Part shown: piece after piece, positions 1 through 10,348 of the stretch
Numbering within the stretch: the first letter of the stretch is position 1
Layout of the letters: every line of letters starts with the position of its first letter
Assembly (NCBI GenBank): GCA_944367565.1
Contig: CALVWR010000001.1
Coordinates: 109,508 to 173,507, forward strand
DNA: 64,000 nucleotides
Direction of reading: 5' to 3'
Origin: an uncultured Clostridia bacterium
GTDB lineage: Bacteria; Bacillota; Clostridia; Christensenellales; Borkfalkiaceae
Position numbers and translations under genes: made by a program
The notes under the pieces: generated by a model
Seen by the model: only the letters and a program-made list of their open reading frames with translations
The model's database searches: none
What the model was told of the DNA's origin: nothing

Positions 1-494
1 GTGATGTCGATGAGCACCGGTCCGGGTCTTCCCGACTTTGCAATATAAAACGCTTCCCGTACGGTATCTGCCAATTCCGCCGCGTCCGATACGATAAAGT
101 TATGTTTCGTGATCGGCATCGTGATGCCTGTAATATCCACTTCCTGGAAAGTGTCCCTGCCCAGCAGGTTCTTCGCCACGTTACAGGTGATCGCGACCAC
201 GGGCGAGGAATCCATATATGCCGTTGCGATCCCCGTGACCAGATTCGTCGCTCCCGGTCCCGACGTCGCAAAACAAACGCCCACCTTGCCGGTAGCGCGC
301 GCGTACCCGTCCGCCGCGTGCGCCGCCCCCTGCTCGTGCGCCGTCAGATAGTGCCGGATCTTGCCGTTCATATTATAGAGTTCGTCGTAAATATTCAGAA
401 TCGTTCCCCCCGGATATCCGAATACCGTATCCACACCCTGTTCCAAAAGACAGTGCAGCAGAATCTGTGCGCCGTTCATCATCTTTTTTTCCAT
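1..494 (-). CDS. ilvB: Acetolactate synthase large subunit, N-terminal part (cut by window edge)
   Basis: ThDP-dependent enzyme that condenses two pyruvates to acetolactate, or pyruvate with 2-oxobutyrate, the first common step of valine, leucine and isoleucine synthesis. The visible 164 residues hold the ThDP-enzyme start: the FGYPGG motif near residue 25 and [14 protein letters not shown], whose Glu54 is the expected cofactor-activating glutamate, followed by [11 protein letters not shown] at 494 lies just past the ilvD stop region and is the last gene of the operon inside the window. The C-terminal two thirds lie outside. The small subunit IlvN is the first gene of the same operon, so the two subunits are at opposite ends, which is unusual because ilvB and ilvN are normally adjacent. 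Confidence 0.95.
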   Translation of the reverse strand, partial: MEKKMMNGAQILLHCLLEQGVDTVFGYPGGTILNIYDELYNMNGKIRHYLTAHEQGAAHAADGYARATGKVGVCFATSGPGATNLVTGIATAYMDSSPVVAITCNVAKNLLGRDTFQEVDITGITMPITKHNFIVSDAAELADTVREAFYIAKSGRPGPVLIDI

Positions 495-515
495 GTTTTC
501 CGCGCTCCTTTGCGC

Positions 516-2171
516 TTATTTGAGTACCGCTCCTTCGTCCGCCGACGACACCATCCGCGCATACCGCGCGAGATATCCCGTCGCTTCGTGGACCGTCGGT
601 TGGAATTCCTTTCTTCTCTTTTCCAGCTCTTCCTCGCTCACAAGCAGGTTGATGCTGTAATTCTTCATGTCGATGGCGATCTTGTCCCCGTTCCTGACGA
701 GTCCGATCGGTCCGCCGACCGCCGCTTCCGGCGAAACGTGTCCGATCGCCGCGCCCCGCGTCGCTCCCGAAAAACGCCCGTCGGTGATGAGCGCCACCGT
801 CTTGTCCAGACCCATGCCGCAGATCGTCGCCGTCGGCATCAGCATCTCGCGCATACCGGGACCGCCTTTCGGACCTTCGTAACGAATCACCACCACGTCG
901 CCCGCCTTTACCGCGCCGCCCGTGATGCCCTTGATCGCCTCTTCTTCACTGTCGAACACGACGGCAGTCCCCGTATTGACCAACATCTCCGGCGCTACGG
1001 CGCTGCGCTTCACCACGCAGCCGTCCGGCGCGAGATTGCCCTTCAGAATGGCGAGACCGCCCGTCGCCGAATAGGGATTATCCATCGGCCGGATGACCGT
1101 TTGATCCGACACCTTTGCCCCCGCGATGTTTTCCGCCACCGTCCTTCCCGTCACGGTCAGAAGATCGGTGTGCAGTAAACCTTTTTCCTCGAGCTCCTTC
1201 ATGACGGCATACACGCCGCCCGCATGATAGAGATCGACCATAAAATGTTTGCCCGCCGGCGCAAGTTTGCATACGTTGGGCGTGACTTCGCTGACCTTGT
1301 TGATGAGCGAAAGATCGATCTTAACCCCCGCTTCCCGCGCGATCGCCGGAATGTGCAACACCGTATTCGTGCTGCACCCCAGCGCCATATCCACGGTGAA
1401 AGCGTTTTCAAACGCCTTTTCGGTGAGGATGTCGCGGGGACGGATATTCTTTTTGAGAAGTTCCATCACCTTCATGCCCGAATGTTTTGCAAGTCTCAGC
1501 CGTTCGGAATAGACCATGGGAATCGTGCCGTTTCCTTCGAGCGCCATGCCGAGGGCTTCCGTGACGCAGTTCATGGAGTTCGCCGTGAACATTCCCGCGC
1601 ACGACCCGCAGGTGGGACACGCTTTGCTCTCGTATTCCCCGAGCTCTTCCGCCTTGATCTTGCCGCTCTTCACCGCGCCTGCCGCCTCGAACATTTCGGT
1701 AACGCTGATCCTCTCGCCGTGTATATAGCCATTGAGCATGGGTCCGCCCGCACAGACGATCGCGGGGATATTCACCCGCGCCGCCGCCATCAGCATCCCC
1801 GGCACGATCTTATCGCAGTTGGGAATCAGTACCATCGCGTCGAAAGCGTGCGCCTTGGCAAGACACTCCACCGAATCCGCGATGAGTTCGCGGGTCACGA
1901 GCGAATATTTCATGCCCTCGTGTCCCATGGCGATGCCGTCGCAAACGCCGATCGCGGGAACGGTAACGGGATTTCCGCCCGCCAGACGGACGCCGGCTTT
2001 TACCGCTTCCGCGATTTTATTGAGTTCCGTATGTCCCGGAATGATGTCGCTCTGCGCAGATACGACGCCGACCAGCGGAAGGGCAATTTCCTCATCGGTA
2101 AACCCCAACGCCTTCATCAGCGAACGGTGCGCCGCTTTATCCAATCCGATTTTCGTTTTATCGCTGTTCAT
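516..2171 (-). CDS. ilvD: Dihydroxy-acid dehydratase
   Basis: Iron-sulfur dehydratase making 2-oxo acids from dihydroxy acids in valine and isoleucine synthesis. The 551 residues match the family length. Cluster and metal-ligand cysteines are visible in PNCDK (Cys119) and CPTCGSC (residues 185-191), and the C-terminal [12 protein letters not shown] and DGRFSG motifs are intact. A GGAG-type ribosome site precedes ATG 2171. It is 12 nt downstream of leuB and 21 nt upstream of ilvB, so it is part of the operon. Confidence 0.97.
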   Translation of the reverse strand: MNSDKTKIGLDKAAHRSLMKALGFTDEEIALPLVGVVSAQSDIIPGHTELNKIAEAVKAGVRLAGGNPVTVPAIGVCDGIAMGHEGMKYSLVTRELIADSVECLAKAHAFDAMVLIPNCDKIVPGMLMAAARVNIPAIVCAGGPMLNGYIHGERISVTEMFEAAGAVKSGKIKAEELGEYESKACPTCGSCAGMFTANSMNCVTEALGMALEGNGTIPMVYSERLRLAKHSGMKVMELLKKNIRPRDILTEKAFENAFTVDMALGCSTNTVLHIPAIAREAGVKIDLSLINKVSEVTPNVCKLAPAGKHFMVDLYHAGGVYAVMKELEEKGLLHTDLLTVTGRTVAENIAGAKVSDQTVIRPMDNPYSATGGLAILKGNLAPDGCVVKRSAVAPEMLVNTGTAVVFDSEEEAIKGITGGAVKAGDVVVIRYEGPKGGPGMREMLMPTATICGMGLDKTVALITDGRFSGATRGAAIGHVSPEAAVGGPIGLVRNGDKIAIDMKNYSINLLVSEEELEKRRKEFQPTVHEATGYLARYARMVSSADEGAVLK

Positions 2172-2183
2172 ATTTTTCTCCGT

Positions 2184-3242
2184 TCAGATCCTTTCGGCAA
2201 TCAGTTTCCCCATTTCCTTCGTGCCGACCTTCTTCATGCCTTCCGACCAGATATCGCCGGTGCGGTAGCCCTCGTCGAGCGTCTTTGTGACGGCTTCTTC
2301 GACGGCGCGCGCCTCCTCTTCCAAATCGAAGGAATATCTGAGCATCATCGCCGCCGACAGAATCGTGGCGATGGGGTTTGCGATATCCTTGCCCGCGATA
2401 TCGGGCGCCGAACCGTGAATGGGTTCGTACATCCCGCGTTTCGTCTCGCCGAGGCTCGCCGACGCCAGCATTCCGATCGACCCTGTGAGCATACTCGCTT
2501 CGTCGGACAGGATGTCGCCGAACATATTTTCCGTGACGATGACGTCGAACTGATGGGGATTGCGGATGAGCTGCATCGAGCAGTTGTCTACGTACAAAAA
2601 GGACGTTTCCACTTCGGGATAATCCTTCGCCACGCGGGCGGCAACTTCTCTCCACAGGCGGGACGTTTCCAGAATATTCGCTTTATCGACGACGGTGACC
2701 TTCTTTCTTCTCTTCATCGCGGCGTCATATCCCACGCGCAGCACGCGCTCGATCTCTTTCACGGAATAATTGAGGGTGTCGTAGGCGCCGTCCTCCGTTC
2801 TGCCGCGCTTGCCGAAGTAAAGCCCGCCGGTCAGTTCGCGCACAATGAGGATATCGAGGGAATCCCCGATGATCTCCGCTTTGAGCGGGCAGGCGTCTTT
2901 GAGCTGTCTGTGCAGGACCGCCGGGCGCAGGTTGGCGAACAGTCCCAGCGAGCCGCGCAAGCCCAAAAGCGCCTTTTCGGGGCGGTCGTTGCCGCCGAGG
3001 TGATCCCACTTCGGTCCGCCGACTGCGCCGAGCAGAACGGAATCGGACGCTTTGCAAGCGTCGATAGTGTCCTGCGGCAACGGGCAACCGCAAGTGTCGA
3101 TGGCGATGCCGCCCGCCGGTTTTTCCGTAAAGGTAAATGTATGATTGAATTTTTTTCCGATGACGTTCAGAACGTTCTTCGCTTCCGCGACGACGTCGGG
3201 ACCGATGCCGTCCCCCGATACCGTAACAATGTTAAAGTTCAT
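2184..3242 (-). CDS. leuB: 3-isopropylmalate dehydrogenase
   Basis: NAD-dependent oxidative decarboxylase of the leucine pathway; with cimA present it probably also acts on 3-methylmalate in the citramalate route. The 352 residues carry the family signatures: GDGIGPDVV near the N-terminus, the LRGSLGLFANLRP substrate segment, the NMFGDILSDEASML metal-binding segment and EPIHGSAPDIAGK. The ribosome site AAGGAG lies 5 nt before ATG 3242. An unrelated GH1 gene separates it from leuD. Confidence 0.97.
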   Translation of the reverse strand: MNFNIVTVSGDGIGPDVVAEAKNVLNVIGKKFNHTFTFTEKPAGGIAIDTCGCPLPQDTIDACKASDSVLLGAVGGPKWDHLGGNDRPEKALLGLRGSLGLFANLRPAVLHRQLKDACPLKAEIIGDSLDILIVRELTGGLYFGKRGRTEDGAYDTLNYSVKEIERVLRVGYDAAMKRRKKVTVVDKANILETSRLWREVAARVAKDYPEVETSFLYVDNCSMQLIRNPHQFDVIVTENMFGDILSDEASMLTGSIGMLASASLGETKRGMYEPIHGSAPDIAGKDIANPIATILSAAMMLRYSFDLEEEARAVEEAVTKTLDEGYRTGDIWSEGMKKVGTKEMGKLIAERI

Positions 3243-3252
3243 TTGTTTCTCC

Positions 3253-4530
3253 TTATTTTTTAAGTGTGGGAATCGATTTTAAATATTTCCGCAAAATATC
3301 CTGTTTAAATGCCTTGTTTTCGATGATTTCTTTATAAAAATACGCCGAGGGTTTGGGTGTGCGCGCAAATGTTTGTCTATCCACCCCGACCATTCCGAAC
3401 CGCGGCGCATAAGAACTCCATTCATAATTATCCATAAACGACCAATACAAATAGCCGCGTACGTCCACCCCCGTTTGCCGCGCGGCGTTCAGCGCGGATA
3501 AAAACTCGGCGATGTAGATGATGCGAAAATCGTCGTTATCGCAACAACAACCGTTTTCGGTGATATAAACGGGTTTGTCCATACAGCGCGTTAATCCGTT
3601 AAACATCGTTTCCGGCCAAAATTCTTCCAAGTAAAAGGGCTCGGAAATCATTTGCATGTGCGTGTACGGCATACTACGCGTTTTGCATTTGGCTTTGCGC
3701 GCGTCTACCATTTGCCGCACATATAAATTGATCGACCAAAAATCACAAGTGCCTTTGATCTCTTTGTCGTAAATGCCGTCTTTTCCCGGAACAACCAACT
3801 CGCCCGTGCGAATCGCGTGGAAGAAAAACTCGTTATCCACCGCGTCCAAATACCCTTGCAACGCCGTGTCGAACGGGTCGGACTGCCTTGCGCCGTAATA
3901 CTGCAAAAGCGCGTGCGCACTGCTTACGGGCGCGGAAGAATATTCTTTGATGATTCGATATGCCCGCGCGTGGCAGATGGTTTTGTTAAATTTACGGTTC
4001 AAAAAACGTTCGGTCGTGCCTAAATTAAACTCGTTAAAAACATTCCAAAAATCAACATAAGGGCTGATAATCGGCAAAATGTAACGCAAATACCGCTCAA
4101 AATAGGCGAAGTTATCCAAATCGAAAAAGCCGTTTTTTTCTTCGAACCACAGCGGCATCGAAAAGTGCACGAGCGTTACAAACGTTTTAATCCCGTTCTT
4201 TTTGAGAAGTTCGAGTTCGTGCACGTAATGCGCCGTAGCCGCCTTATCGAATACGCCTTCTTGCGGCTCGATGCGCGCCCACTCTACGCCCATACGATAC
4301 GCTTTATGACCGAGCGCGGCAAGCAGTTTCACGTCTTCGTCAACCATATTGTAATGGTTGCACGCCTTGCCCGATACTTGAAATTTCGGGTTACGCAAAA
4401 CTTCTTCTTGCTCGTACTTCCAATGCCCCGAATGTACATTATCCCCTTCGATTTGATGCGGCGCGGTTGCGCTGCCTAACAAAAAATCTTCGGGCAACGT
4501 AAAATCGGGCAAATTAAATATGTCAAACAT
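3253..4530 (-). CDS. Glycoside hydrolase family 1 protein (beta-glucosidase-like), inserted in the leu operon
   Basis: Predicted retaining beta-glycosidase with a (beta/alpha)8 barrel. GH1 hallmarks seen in order are ATAPHQIEG near residue 25, GVEWARIEP, the acid/base region NVFNEFN near residue 165, the nucleophile region YITENG near residue 325 and GYLYWSFMDNYEW. The acid/base motif normally reads NEP; here the proline is Phe. The 425 residues are a little short for the family (about 440-480). There is no signal peptide, so it is probably cytoplasmic. It lies 15 nt after leuD and 10 nt before leuB with its own GGGG-type ribosome site. The sequence looks more AT-rich than its neighbours, which suggests later insertion. 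Whether the substrate is a glucoside, galactoside or a phosphorylated sugar cannot be told. Confidence 0.9.
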   Translation of the reverse strand: MFDIFNLPDFTLPEDFLLGSATAPHQIEGDNVHSGHWKYEQEEVLRNPKFQVSGKACNHYNMVDEDVKLLAALGHKAYRMGVEWARIEPQEGVFDKAATAHYVHELELLKKNGIKTFVTLVHFSMPLWFEEKNGFFDLDNFAYFERYLRYILPIISPYVDFWNVFNEFNLGTTERFLNRKFNKTICHARAYRIIKEYSSAPVSSAHALLQYYGARQSDPFDTALQGYLDAVDNEFFFHAIRTGELVVPGKDGIYDKEIKGTCDFWSINLYVRQMVDARKAKCKTRSMPYTHMQMISEPFYLEEFWPETMFNGLTRCMDKPVYITENGCCCDNDDFRIIYIAEFLSALNAARQTGVDVRGYLYWSFMDNYEWSSYAPRFGMVGVDRQTFARTPKPSAYFYKEIIENKAFKQDILRKYLKSIPTLKK

Positions 4531-4545
4531 TTTCCCCGTTTCCCC

Positions 4546-5040
4546 TTATTTTGCGTTTTTGGCGTTGATATAGGGAATCAACCCGCCCGCTTGAATGATG
4601 TTTTGCATAAATTCGGGGTACGGTTCGCCTTTATAGGACTTGCCCGTCGTTTCGTCGGTGATGACGCCGGTATCGAAATCGACGGAAACCTTATCCCCCG
4701 CGGAGATCCCCTTGACCGCCTCTTCGCATTCGATAATCGGCAAGCCGATATTGATGGAATTGCGGTAAAAAATACGCGCGAACGTGGAAGCGATAACACA
4801 GCTTATGCCCGACGCCTTGATGGCGATGGGCGCGTGTTCTCTCGAAGAGCCGCAACCGAAGTTCTTATCGGCGACGATAATGTCGCCTTCCTTGACGTTT
4901 TTGACGAAATCCTTATCGATGTCTTCCATGCAGTGCTTCGCGAGCTCCGCGGGTACCGACGTGTTCAAATACCGCGCGGGAATGATGACGTCCGTATCGA
5001 CGTTGTCTTTATATCTGAAAACTTTTCCGCAAACTTTCAT
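4546..5040 (-). CDS. leuD: 3-isopropylmalate dehydratase small subunit
   Basis: Small (swivel-domain) subunit of isopropylmalate isomerase. The 164 residues carry [13 protein letters not shown] near the N-terminus and [10 protein letters not shown], both typical of the family. The short form of about 165 residues pairs with the 420-residue LeuC type found in many Clostridia and archaea, which is the partner here. The ribosome site GAGGAGG lies 8 nt before ATG 5040. leuC ends 15 nt upstream. Confidence 0.96.
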   Translation of the reverse strand: MKVCGKVFRYKDNVDTDVIIPARYLNTSVPAELAKHCMEDIDKDFVKNVKEGDIIVADKNFGCGSSREHAPIAIKASGISCVIASTFARIFYRNSINIGLPIIECEEAVKGISAGDKVSVDFDTGVITDETTGKSYKGEPYPEFMQNIIQAGGLIPYINAKNAK

Positions 5041-5055
5041 TGTAAATTCCTCCTC

Positions 5056-6321
5056 TTACAGTCCGAGTTCTTCCGGAGCGGAGATCTTGCCCGTCACGGC
5101 GCTTGCCGCCGCCACCGCGGGGCTTGCAAGATACACTTCCGAATCGACGTGTCCCATTCTCCCCACGAAGTTGCGGTTCGTGGTGGAAACGGCGCGTTCG
5201 CCCGCGGCGAGAATGCCGAGGTGACCGCCGAGACACGGTCCGCAGGTCGGGAACGAGAAGATCGCGCCGGCGTCGATGAAAATATCGACGAGCCCTTCCT
5301 TGATCGCCTGCTTATAGATCTTCTGCGTGCCGGGAATGATGATGGTACGCACGCCCTTTTTCACGCGTCTGCCCTTTAAGATCTGCGCCGCAATGCGAAG
5401 ATCGGAGATTCTCCCGTTGGTGCAGGACCCGATCACGACCTGATCGATCTTCACATCGCCCACTTCGTCGATGGTGCGGGTGTTTTCCGGAAGATGCGGA
5501 AACGCAACCGTTTCCTTGATCTCGGAAAGATCGATGTCGTAAACCTTTTCGTATTCCGCGTCGGCATCCGCCTGATAGACGGTATACGGTTTAGATGAAT
5601 GTTCTTTGATATATTCGATTGTCTTTTCGTCCACTTCGAAGATGCCGTTCTTCGCGCCCGCCTCGATCGCCATGTTCGCCATGCAGAGCCGATCGTCCAT
5701 CGAAAGCGAATGCATTCCTTCTCCGCCGAATTCCATGCTCTTATACAGCGCGCCGTCCACGCCGATCATCCCGATGATATGCAGGATCACGTCCTTGCCG
5801 CTCACCCAGCCGTTCAGCTTTCCTTTCAGATTGAACCGCAATGCGCCGGGAACCTTGAACCACGCTTTTCCCGTAGCCATGCCCGCCGCCATATCCGTGC
5901 TTCCGACGCCCGTCGAAAACGCGCCGAGCGCACCGTAAGTACAGGTGTGAGAATCCGCCCCGATGACGAGATCGCCCGCGACTACAAGCCCCTTTTCGGG
6001 AATCAGCGCGTGTTCGATGCCCACTTCCCCGATTTCGAAATAATTCGTAATATCCATCTTTTTGGCGAATTCGCGGATATATTTACACTGCTCCGCCGCT
6101 TTGATATCCTTGTTCGGCGTAAAGTGATCGGGGACGATTGCCACCTTGTCCTTGTCAAAAACCTTGTCCGCACCGAATTTCCCGAATTCCGTGACCGCCA
6201 CCGGCGTCGTGATATCGTTGCCCAGCACCAGATCGAGATCGGCTTCGATCAACTGTCCCGCCTTCACCGAATCGAGGTGCGCGTGATGCGCCAGAATTTT
6301 CTGCGTCATTGTCATTCCCAT
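5056..6321 (-). CDS. leuC: 3-isopropylmalate dehydratase large subunit
   Basis: Aconitase-family [4Fe-4S] isomerase subunit that converts 2-isopropylmalate to 3-isopropylmalate; in a strain with cimA it probably also handles citramalate. The 421 residues are the shorter LeuC/HacA-like type. Cluster cysteines appear in IGSCTNGR and in [31 protein letters not shown] is the family signature. ATG 6321 is chosen because a GGGAGGAT site lies about 9 nt upstream, inside the end of cimA; MT at residue 4 is a possible alternative start. Confidence 0.96.
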   Translation of the reverse strand: MGMTMTQKILAHHAHLDSVKAGQLIEADLDLVLGNDITTPVAVTEFGKFGADKVFDKDKVAIVPDHFTPNKDIKAAEQCKYIREFAKKMDITNYFEIGEVGIEHALIPEKGLVVAGDLVIGADSHTCTYGALGAFSTGVGSTDMAAGMATGKAWFKVPGALRFNLKGKLNGWVSGKDVILHIIGMIGVDGALYKSMEFGGEGMHSLSMDDRLCMANMAIEAGAKNGIFEVDEKTIEYIKEHSSKPYTVYQADADAEYEKVYDIDLSEIKETVAFPHLPENTRTIDEVGDVKIDQVVIGSCTNGRISDLRIAAQILKGRRVKKGVRTIIIPGTQKIYKQAIKEGLVDIFIDAGAIFSFPTCGPCLGGHLGILAAGERAVSTTNRNFVGRMGHVDSEVYLASPAVAAASAVTGKISAPEELGL

Positions 6322-6323
6322 TT

Positions 6324-7916
6324 TTACTCTGTATCCTCCCGTTGAACTTTCCTTTCTTCATCTTTAATCAGTTTATATTCCAGCGCGTCCGTCAAAGCGA
6401 TGAGACTCGCTTCGATGATGTCGCGCGAAACGCCTACCGTCGTCCAGACGTCTTCCTTATCGCTGCTTTCGATCAGCACTCTCGTCACCGCGGAACTCGT
6501 TTCCCTGCTGTCGAGAATCCGCACCTTATAGTCTGTAAGTTTGAATTCTTTCAAGGACGGATAGAACCGTTCGAGCGCTTTTCGGAGCGCTACGTCCAGC
6601 GCGTTGACCGGACCGTTTCCTTCCGCACCCGTGATCTCCGCGTTTCCGTTCACCAGAACTTTCACGATCGCCGCCGCGGGAGCGAAATCCTCCCCGACGC
6701 GCTGTTCCCCGATGGTTTTGAACTTTTCCAGCGAGAAAAACGGCTTGTAGGTTCCGAGCTGCTTGCGGATCAGCAGTTCGAACGACGCCTCCGCCCCTTC
6801 GAACTGATATCCTCTGAACTCCATTTCCTTGATGCGTTCGATGACCTTTGCCGTCACCGGATCGTTCTTTTTCACCGACGGATCGACGCGGCGGATCTTT
6901 TCCAGCACCGTGCTGCGCCCCGCCACTTCGCTCATTAAAAACCGCCGTTCGTTGCCCACCGATTCGGGGGGGACGTGCTCGAAGGAACGGCTCGATTTGT
7001 TTACGCCGTCGATGTGCATCCCCGCCTTATGCGCAAACGCCGATTTGCCGACATACGGCATCCCGCGGCTTAAACGCACGTTGGAAATCTCCGCCACCCT
7101 GCGGCTGATCTCCGTCAGGCGCTTCAGATCCCCCGCGACGCACTGTACGCCGCGCTTCAACTGCAGATCCGCGACGATCGTGGAAAGATTGGCATTGCCG
7201 CATCTCTCCCCGTACCCGACCAGCGTGCCCTGCACATGCCCCGCGCCGGCTGAAACCGCCGCGATGGAATTTGCCACCCCGCAGCCCGTATCGTCATGCG
7301 CGTGTATGCCGACCTCGCAACCGAGTTCCGCCTTCACCGCGCGTACGATCCCGGCAATCTCGTCGGGAAAACAGCCGCCGTTGGTATCGCATAGCACCAC
7401 GATGTCCGCGCCGGCGCGTTCCGCCGCCTTCACCGTTTCCATCGCGTATGTCGGATTGTTCTTGTATCCGTCGAAAAAATGCTCCGCGTCGAAGATCACT
7501 TTCTTTCTGTTCGCTTTCAGATACGCCACCGTATCGGCGATCATCGCGAGGTTCTCTTCCTTTGTCGCTTTGAGAATTTCCGTCACGTGAAAATCCCACG
7601 ATTTTCCGAAAATGCTCACCGCCTCCGTCCCCGCGCCGACCAATGCCGCTAAATTGGCGTCCTCCTCGCAGGAAACACCTTTGCGCCGCGTCGAACCGAA
7701 CGCCGTCAGAACGGCGTTTTGAAAAGACACCGCCGCCACTTCCTTGAAAAATTCGATATCTTTCGGGTTGGACGCGGGATTTCCCGCTTCGATGTACGCC
7801 ACGCCCAGTTCGTCGAGCGCGCGACAGATATTGATCTTGTCGGTCACGGAAAAGGAGATTCCCTCGGCCTGCGCGCCGTCGCGCAGCGTGGAATCCAGAA
7901 CGGTTATCTTTTCCAT
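6324..7916 (-). CDS. cimA: (R)-citramalate synthase
   Basis: DRE-TIM-type acyltransferase condensing acetyl-CoA and pyruvate to citramalate, which opens a threonine-independent route to 2-oxobutyrate and isoleucine. The 530 residues start with [17 protein letters not shown] rather than the TTLRDGEQSPG of LeuA, and have the CimA-type [14 protein letters not shown] and [15 protein letters not shown] segments and a C-terminal regulatory domain. It begins 1 nt after leuA ends and is followed by leuC, leuD and leuB, whose products can carry citramalate on. Assignment as CimA rather than a second LeuA rests on these motif differences. Confidence 0.92.
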   Translation of the reverse strand: MEKITVLDSTLRDGAQAEGISFSVTDKINICRALDELGVAYIEAGNPASNPKDIEFFKEVAAVSFQNAVLTAFGSTRRKGVSCEEDANLAALVGAGTEAVSIFGKSWDFHVTEILKATKEENLAMIADTVAYLKANRKKVIFDAEHFFDGYKNNPTYAMETVKAAERAGADIVVLCDTNGGCFPDEIAGIVRAVKAELGCEVGIHAHDDTGCGVANSIAAVSAGAGHVQGTLVGYGERCGNANLSTIVADLQLKRGVQCVAGDLKRLTEISRRVAEISNVRLSRGMPYVGKSAFAHKAGMHIDGVNKSSRSFEHVPPESVGNERRFLMSEVAGRSTVLEKIRRVDPSVKKNDPVTAKVIERIKEMEFRGYQFEGAEASFELLIRKQLGTYKPFFSLEKFKTIGEQRVGEDFAPAAAIVKVLVNGNAEITGAEGNGPVNALDVALRKALERFYPSLKEFKLTDYKVRILDSRETSSAVTRVLIESSDKEDVWTTVGVSRDIIEASLIALTDALEYKLIKDEERKVQREDTE

Positions 7917-7917
7917 C

Positions 7918-9450
7918 TTATCCCTGCTCCACGAGTTTCTTGTCGTTGATCATGTTGTTGATCGCCGCGACATATGCGCGCACCGCCGCTTCCACGATGT
8001 CGAGACAAACCGCATGCCCGTTATAGACCTTATCGCCCGACTTGATCTTGACGGTCACTTTTCCCTGTGCGTCCGTCCCGCCGGTGACCGCGTCGATAAG
8101 GAAGTCCACCAACTCGAAATCTTCCCCGCCGACGATCTGCTTGATCGCCGAATAAGACGCGTCGATCGGTCCGAACTTCGAGGACGTGACGGCTTCCATC
8201 TCCTTTCCGTCCTCGTCGATCAGCCTGACGGCGCTCGTCGTCGTGATGGTGTTCCCCACGTTGATCACAAACCGATCGAGGCGGAAACTTTCGTGGATCT
8301 TCATGATCTTTCTGTGCACCAGCGCTTCCAGATCGAGATCGGAAACACTCTTCTGCCTGTCGGCAAGCACCTTGAATTCTTCAAACAGCTCCTGCAACTC
8401 TTCCTTGCTCACCGTGAAGCCCATCTGCTTCAATTTGTCCTCGATGGCGTGCTTGCCGCTGTGTTTGCCGAGTACCATCTTGTTTTCCGTCAGTCCGACG
8501 GACTCCGGCGTCATGATCTCGTACGTCTCGCGGTTGGCGAGAACGCCGTGCTGATGGATGCCCGCCTCGTGCGCGAAGGCATTCTCCCCCACGATCGCCT
8601 TGTTGGGCTGTACCTTTACGCCCGTGATCGCCGTAAGAAGTTTGCTCGTCTTGAAGATCTGCGTCGTCTCTATATCCGTATACGCGTCGAAATAATCCCG
8701 GCGGGTCTTTAATGTCATCACCACTTCTTCCAAAGCCGTATTCCCCGCGCGTTCCCCGATTCCGTTGATCGTACATTCGACCTGATCCGCGCCGTTTAAT
8801 ACCGCCATCAGCGAATTTGCCGTCGCCATACCGAGGTCGTTATGGCAATGCACCGATACCGTCACCTTGTCGATCCCCTTCGCATCCCTGCGCACCGCGG
8901 CGATGAAATTGCCGTATTCCACCGGCGTCGCGTATCCCACCGTGTCGGGAAGATTGATGGTGCTCGCACCCGCCTCGATGGCGGTTTCCACCACGCGGCA
9001 TAAAAACGGCACGTCGCTGCGGAACGCGTCCTCCGCGGAAAACTCCACATCCTCGCAAAGACTCTTCGCGTAAGCGACCATCTCCTTACAGGTATCGATC
9101 ACCTGTTCTCGGGTCATTTTGAGTTTATACTGCATATGCACGTCGCTCGTGGCGAGAAAGACGTGAATGCGCGGATGCGCCGCCTCCTTCACCGCCTCGT
9201 ACGCCGCGTCGATATCCTTTTTCACCGCCCGCGCCAGCGATGCCACGACCGCGCGCTTCACCACCGACGCGATTCCCTTCACCGCCGCAAAATCGCCCGG
9301 CGACGAAATGGCAAAGCCCGCTTCGATGACGTCCACGCCCAGCGCGTCGAGCTGTGCCGCCATCTTCAGTTTTTCACTTAAATTCATGCTGCATCCCGGC
9401 GATTGTTCCCCGTCGCGCAGCGTCGTATCGAATATTTTGATCTTACGCAT
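7918..9450 (-). CDS. leuA: 2-isopropylmalate synthase
   Basis: Condenses acetyl-CoA with 2-oxoisovalerate at the entry of leucine synthesis. Motifs: FDTTLRDGEQSPG at the N-terminus, SVHCHNDLGMATANS in the barrel and NAFAHEAGIHQHG, then the C-terminal allosteric (leucine-sensing) domain. The open frame extends upstream, but ATG 9450 is preferred: it has the site AAAGGAGAGAAGAAG directly before it and starts the conserved MRKIKIFDTTL, giving 510 residues. The start overlaps the ilvN stop by 8 bp, which suggests translational coupling. Confidence 0.97.
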   Translation of the reverse strand: MRKIKIFDTTLRDGEQSPGCSMNLSEKLKMAAQLDALGVDVIEAGFAISSPGDFAAVKGIASVVKRAVVASLARAVKKDIDAAYEAVKEAAHPRIHVFLATSDVHMQYKLKMTREQVIDTCKEMVAYAKSLCEDVEFSAEDAFRSDVPFLCRVVETAIEAGASTINLPDTVGYATPVEYGNFIAAVRRDAKGIDKVTVSVHCHNDLGMATANSLMAVLNGADQVECTINGIGERAGNTALEEVVMTLKTRRDYFDAYTDIETTQIFKTSKLLTAITGVKVQPNKAIVGENAFAHEAGIHQHGVLANRETYEIMTPESVGLTENKMVLGKHSGKHAIEDKLKQMGFTVSKEELQELFEEFKVLADRQKSVSDLDLEALVHRKIMKIHESFRLDRFVINVGNTITTTSAVRLIDEDGKEMEAVTSSKFGPIDASYSAIKQIVGGEDFELVDFLIDAVTGGTDAQGKVTVKIKSGDKVYNGHAVCLDIVEAAVRAYVAAINNMINDKKLVEQG

Positions 9451-9958
9451 CTTCTTCTCTCCTTTCTTCGCTGAATATCTTGTCACCTCTCTGCAACGCC
9501 GCCAGCCCCGTCCGCACGATCTCCAGGATCGTGAAAGGTTCGAGCATCCTTAAAAACGCCGTCAGTTTGTTCGCGTCCCCCGTCGCTTCCAGCACAAGCG
9601 ATTCCGCCGACACGTCCACCACGTGCGAACGGAAAATGTTGGAAATTTCGAGGATCTCCGCACGCGTATCCTTTGTCGTCCTAACCTTGACAAGGAGAAG
9701 TTCCCGATACACGGCGCTTTCCTGCTTTAAGATTTCCACCTTGATCACTTCCACGAGTTTGCTCACCTGCTTCGTGATCTGATCCACGATATATTCGTCG
9801 CCGCAGACCACCACCGTCATGCGCGAAACTTTCGGGTTTTCCGTTACCCCCACCGTCAGACTTTCGATGTTGTATCCTCTTCTCGCAAACAGTCCGCTCA
9901 CGCGGCGCAAAACGCCAGAATGATTCCTGACCAGTACGGACAATACGTATTTTTTCAT
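9443..9958 (-). CDS. ilvN: Acetolactate synthase small (regulatory) subunit
   Basis: ACT-domain subunit that confers feedback control on IlvB. The 171 residues begin MKKYVLSVLVRNHSGVLRRVSGLF, a typical ACT start, with RRGYNIESLTVG following. The open frame runs 76 codons further upstream, but that stretch is the T-box leader. ATG 9958 has a GGGGAGGAG site 5 nt before it. It is the first structural gene after the leader, far from its partner ilvB at the distal end. Confidence 0.95.
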   Translation of the reverse strand: MKKYVLSVLVRNHSGVLRRVSGLFARRGYNIESLTVGVTENPKVSRMTVVVCGDEYIVDQITKQVSKLVEVIKVEILKQESAVYRELLLVKVRTTKDTRAEILEISNIFRSHVVDVSAESLVLEATGDANKLTAFLRMLEPFTILEIVRTGLAALQRGDKIFSEERREEDA

Positions 9959-10004
9959 TTCCGCTCCTCCCCGGTTCTTTCTTAAAGTATAAAAAAATCT
10001 CCGC

Positions 10005-10270
10005 CGCAAAATAATAAATATTTTGGGACGAAGATGTTTCCGCGCGTTACCACCCAAATTGACCGCATCCGCAGCCCACTCAGCAGGGGTTGAACCCTCG
10101 GTCTGTAACGGGACCTTTCCCCGGACGTCCATACTTTCCGAAGCGTTCCGGACGTCTGCTCCGAAGGGAGTCGGATTTTTTCGCACTGTCCGCTCGCACC
10201 GACCGCGGACTCTCTGAAAGCTGCCGTTTCAAAACCCTTTTTCTTCATCGTCGCATTTAAAATTCAGATT
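10005..10270 (-). promoter_or_regulatory. T-box leader (probably leucine-specific) of the ilv-leu operon
   Basis: The leader RNA senses an uncharged tRNA and allows read-through. Read on the minus strand it shows a stem I start (GACGATGAAGA), an AGAGAG bulge, the GGTGCGAG apical motif, and the T-box core GGGTGGTAACGCG at about 10044-10056, followed by TTCGTCCCAAA, which closes the terminator stem with TTTGGG. A CTC triplet at 10170-10168, six bases before GAGC, sits where the specifier codon is expected, so leucine is the best guess. An ATC triplet a few bases upstream is an alternative (isoleucine). This region is about 300 bases without a gene. Confidence 0.9.
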
Positions 10271-10276
10271 GATTAG

Positions 10277-10305
10277 ATTTTAACAAAACACCTGCGTTTT
10301 GTCAA
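10277..10305 (-). promoter_or_regulatory. Sigma-A-type promoter of the ilv-leu operon
   Basis: TTGACA (10305-10300) and TAAAAT (10282-10277) are separated by exactly 17 bp on the minus strand, placing +1 near 10270, just ahead of the T-box stem I. The phoU gene ends 44 bp upstream, and no terminator was seen between them. Confidence 0.85.
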
Positions 10306-10348
10306 CGGATTTTAGGCAGAATTCGCGTTTTTTTTCAGCTGTAGCGAT

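Noticed and set aside
1224..3263. Long open frame on the plus strand opposite ilvD and leuB
   Set aside because: It is antisense to two clearly conserved genes, has no ribosome site and an Arg/His-rich translation typical of shadow frames in GC-rich DNA.
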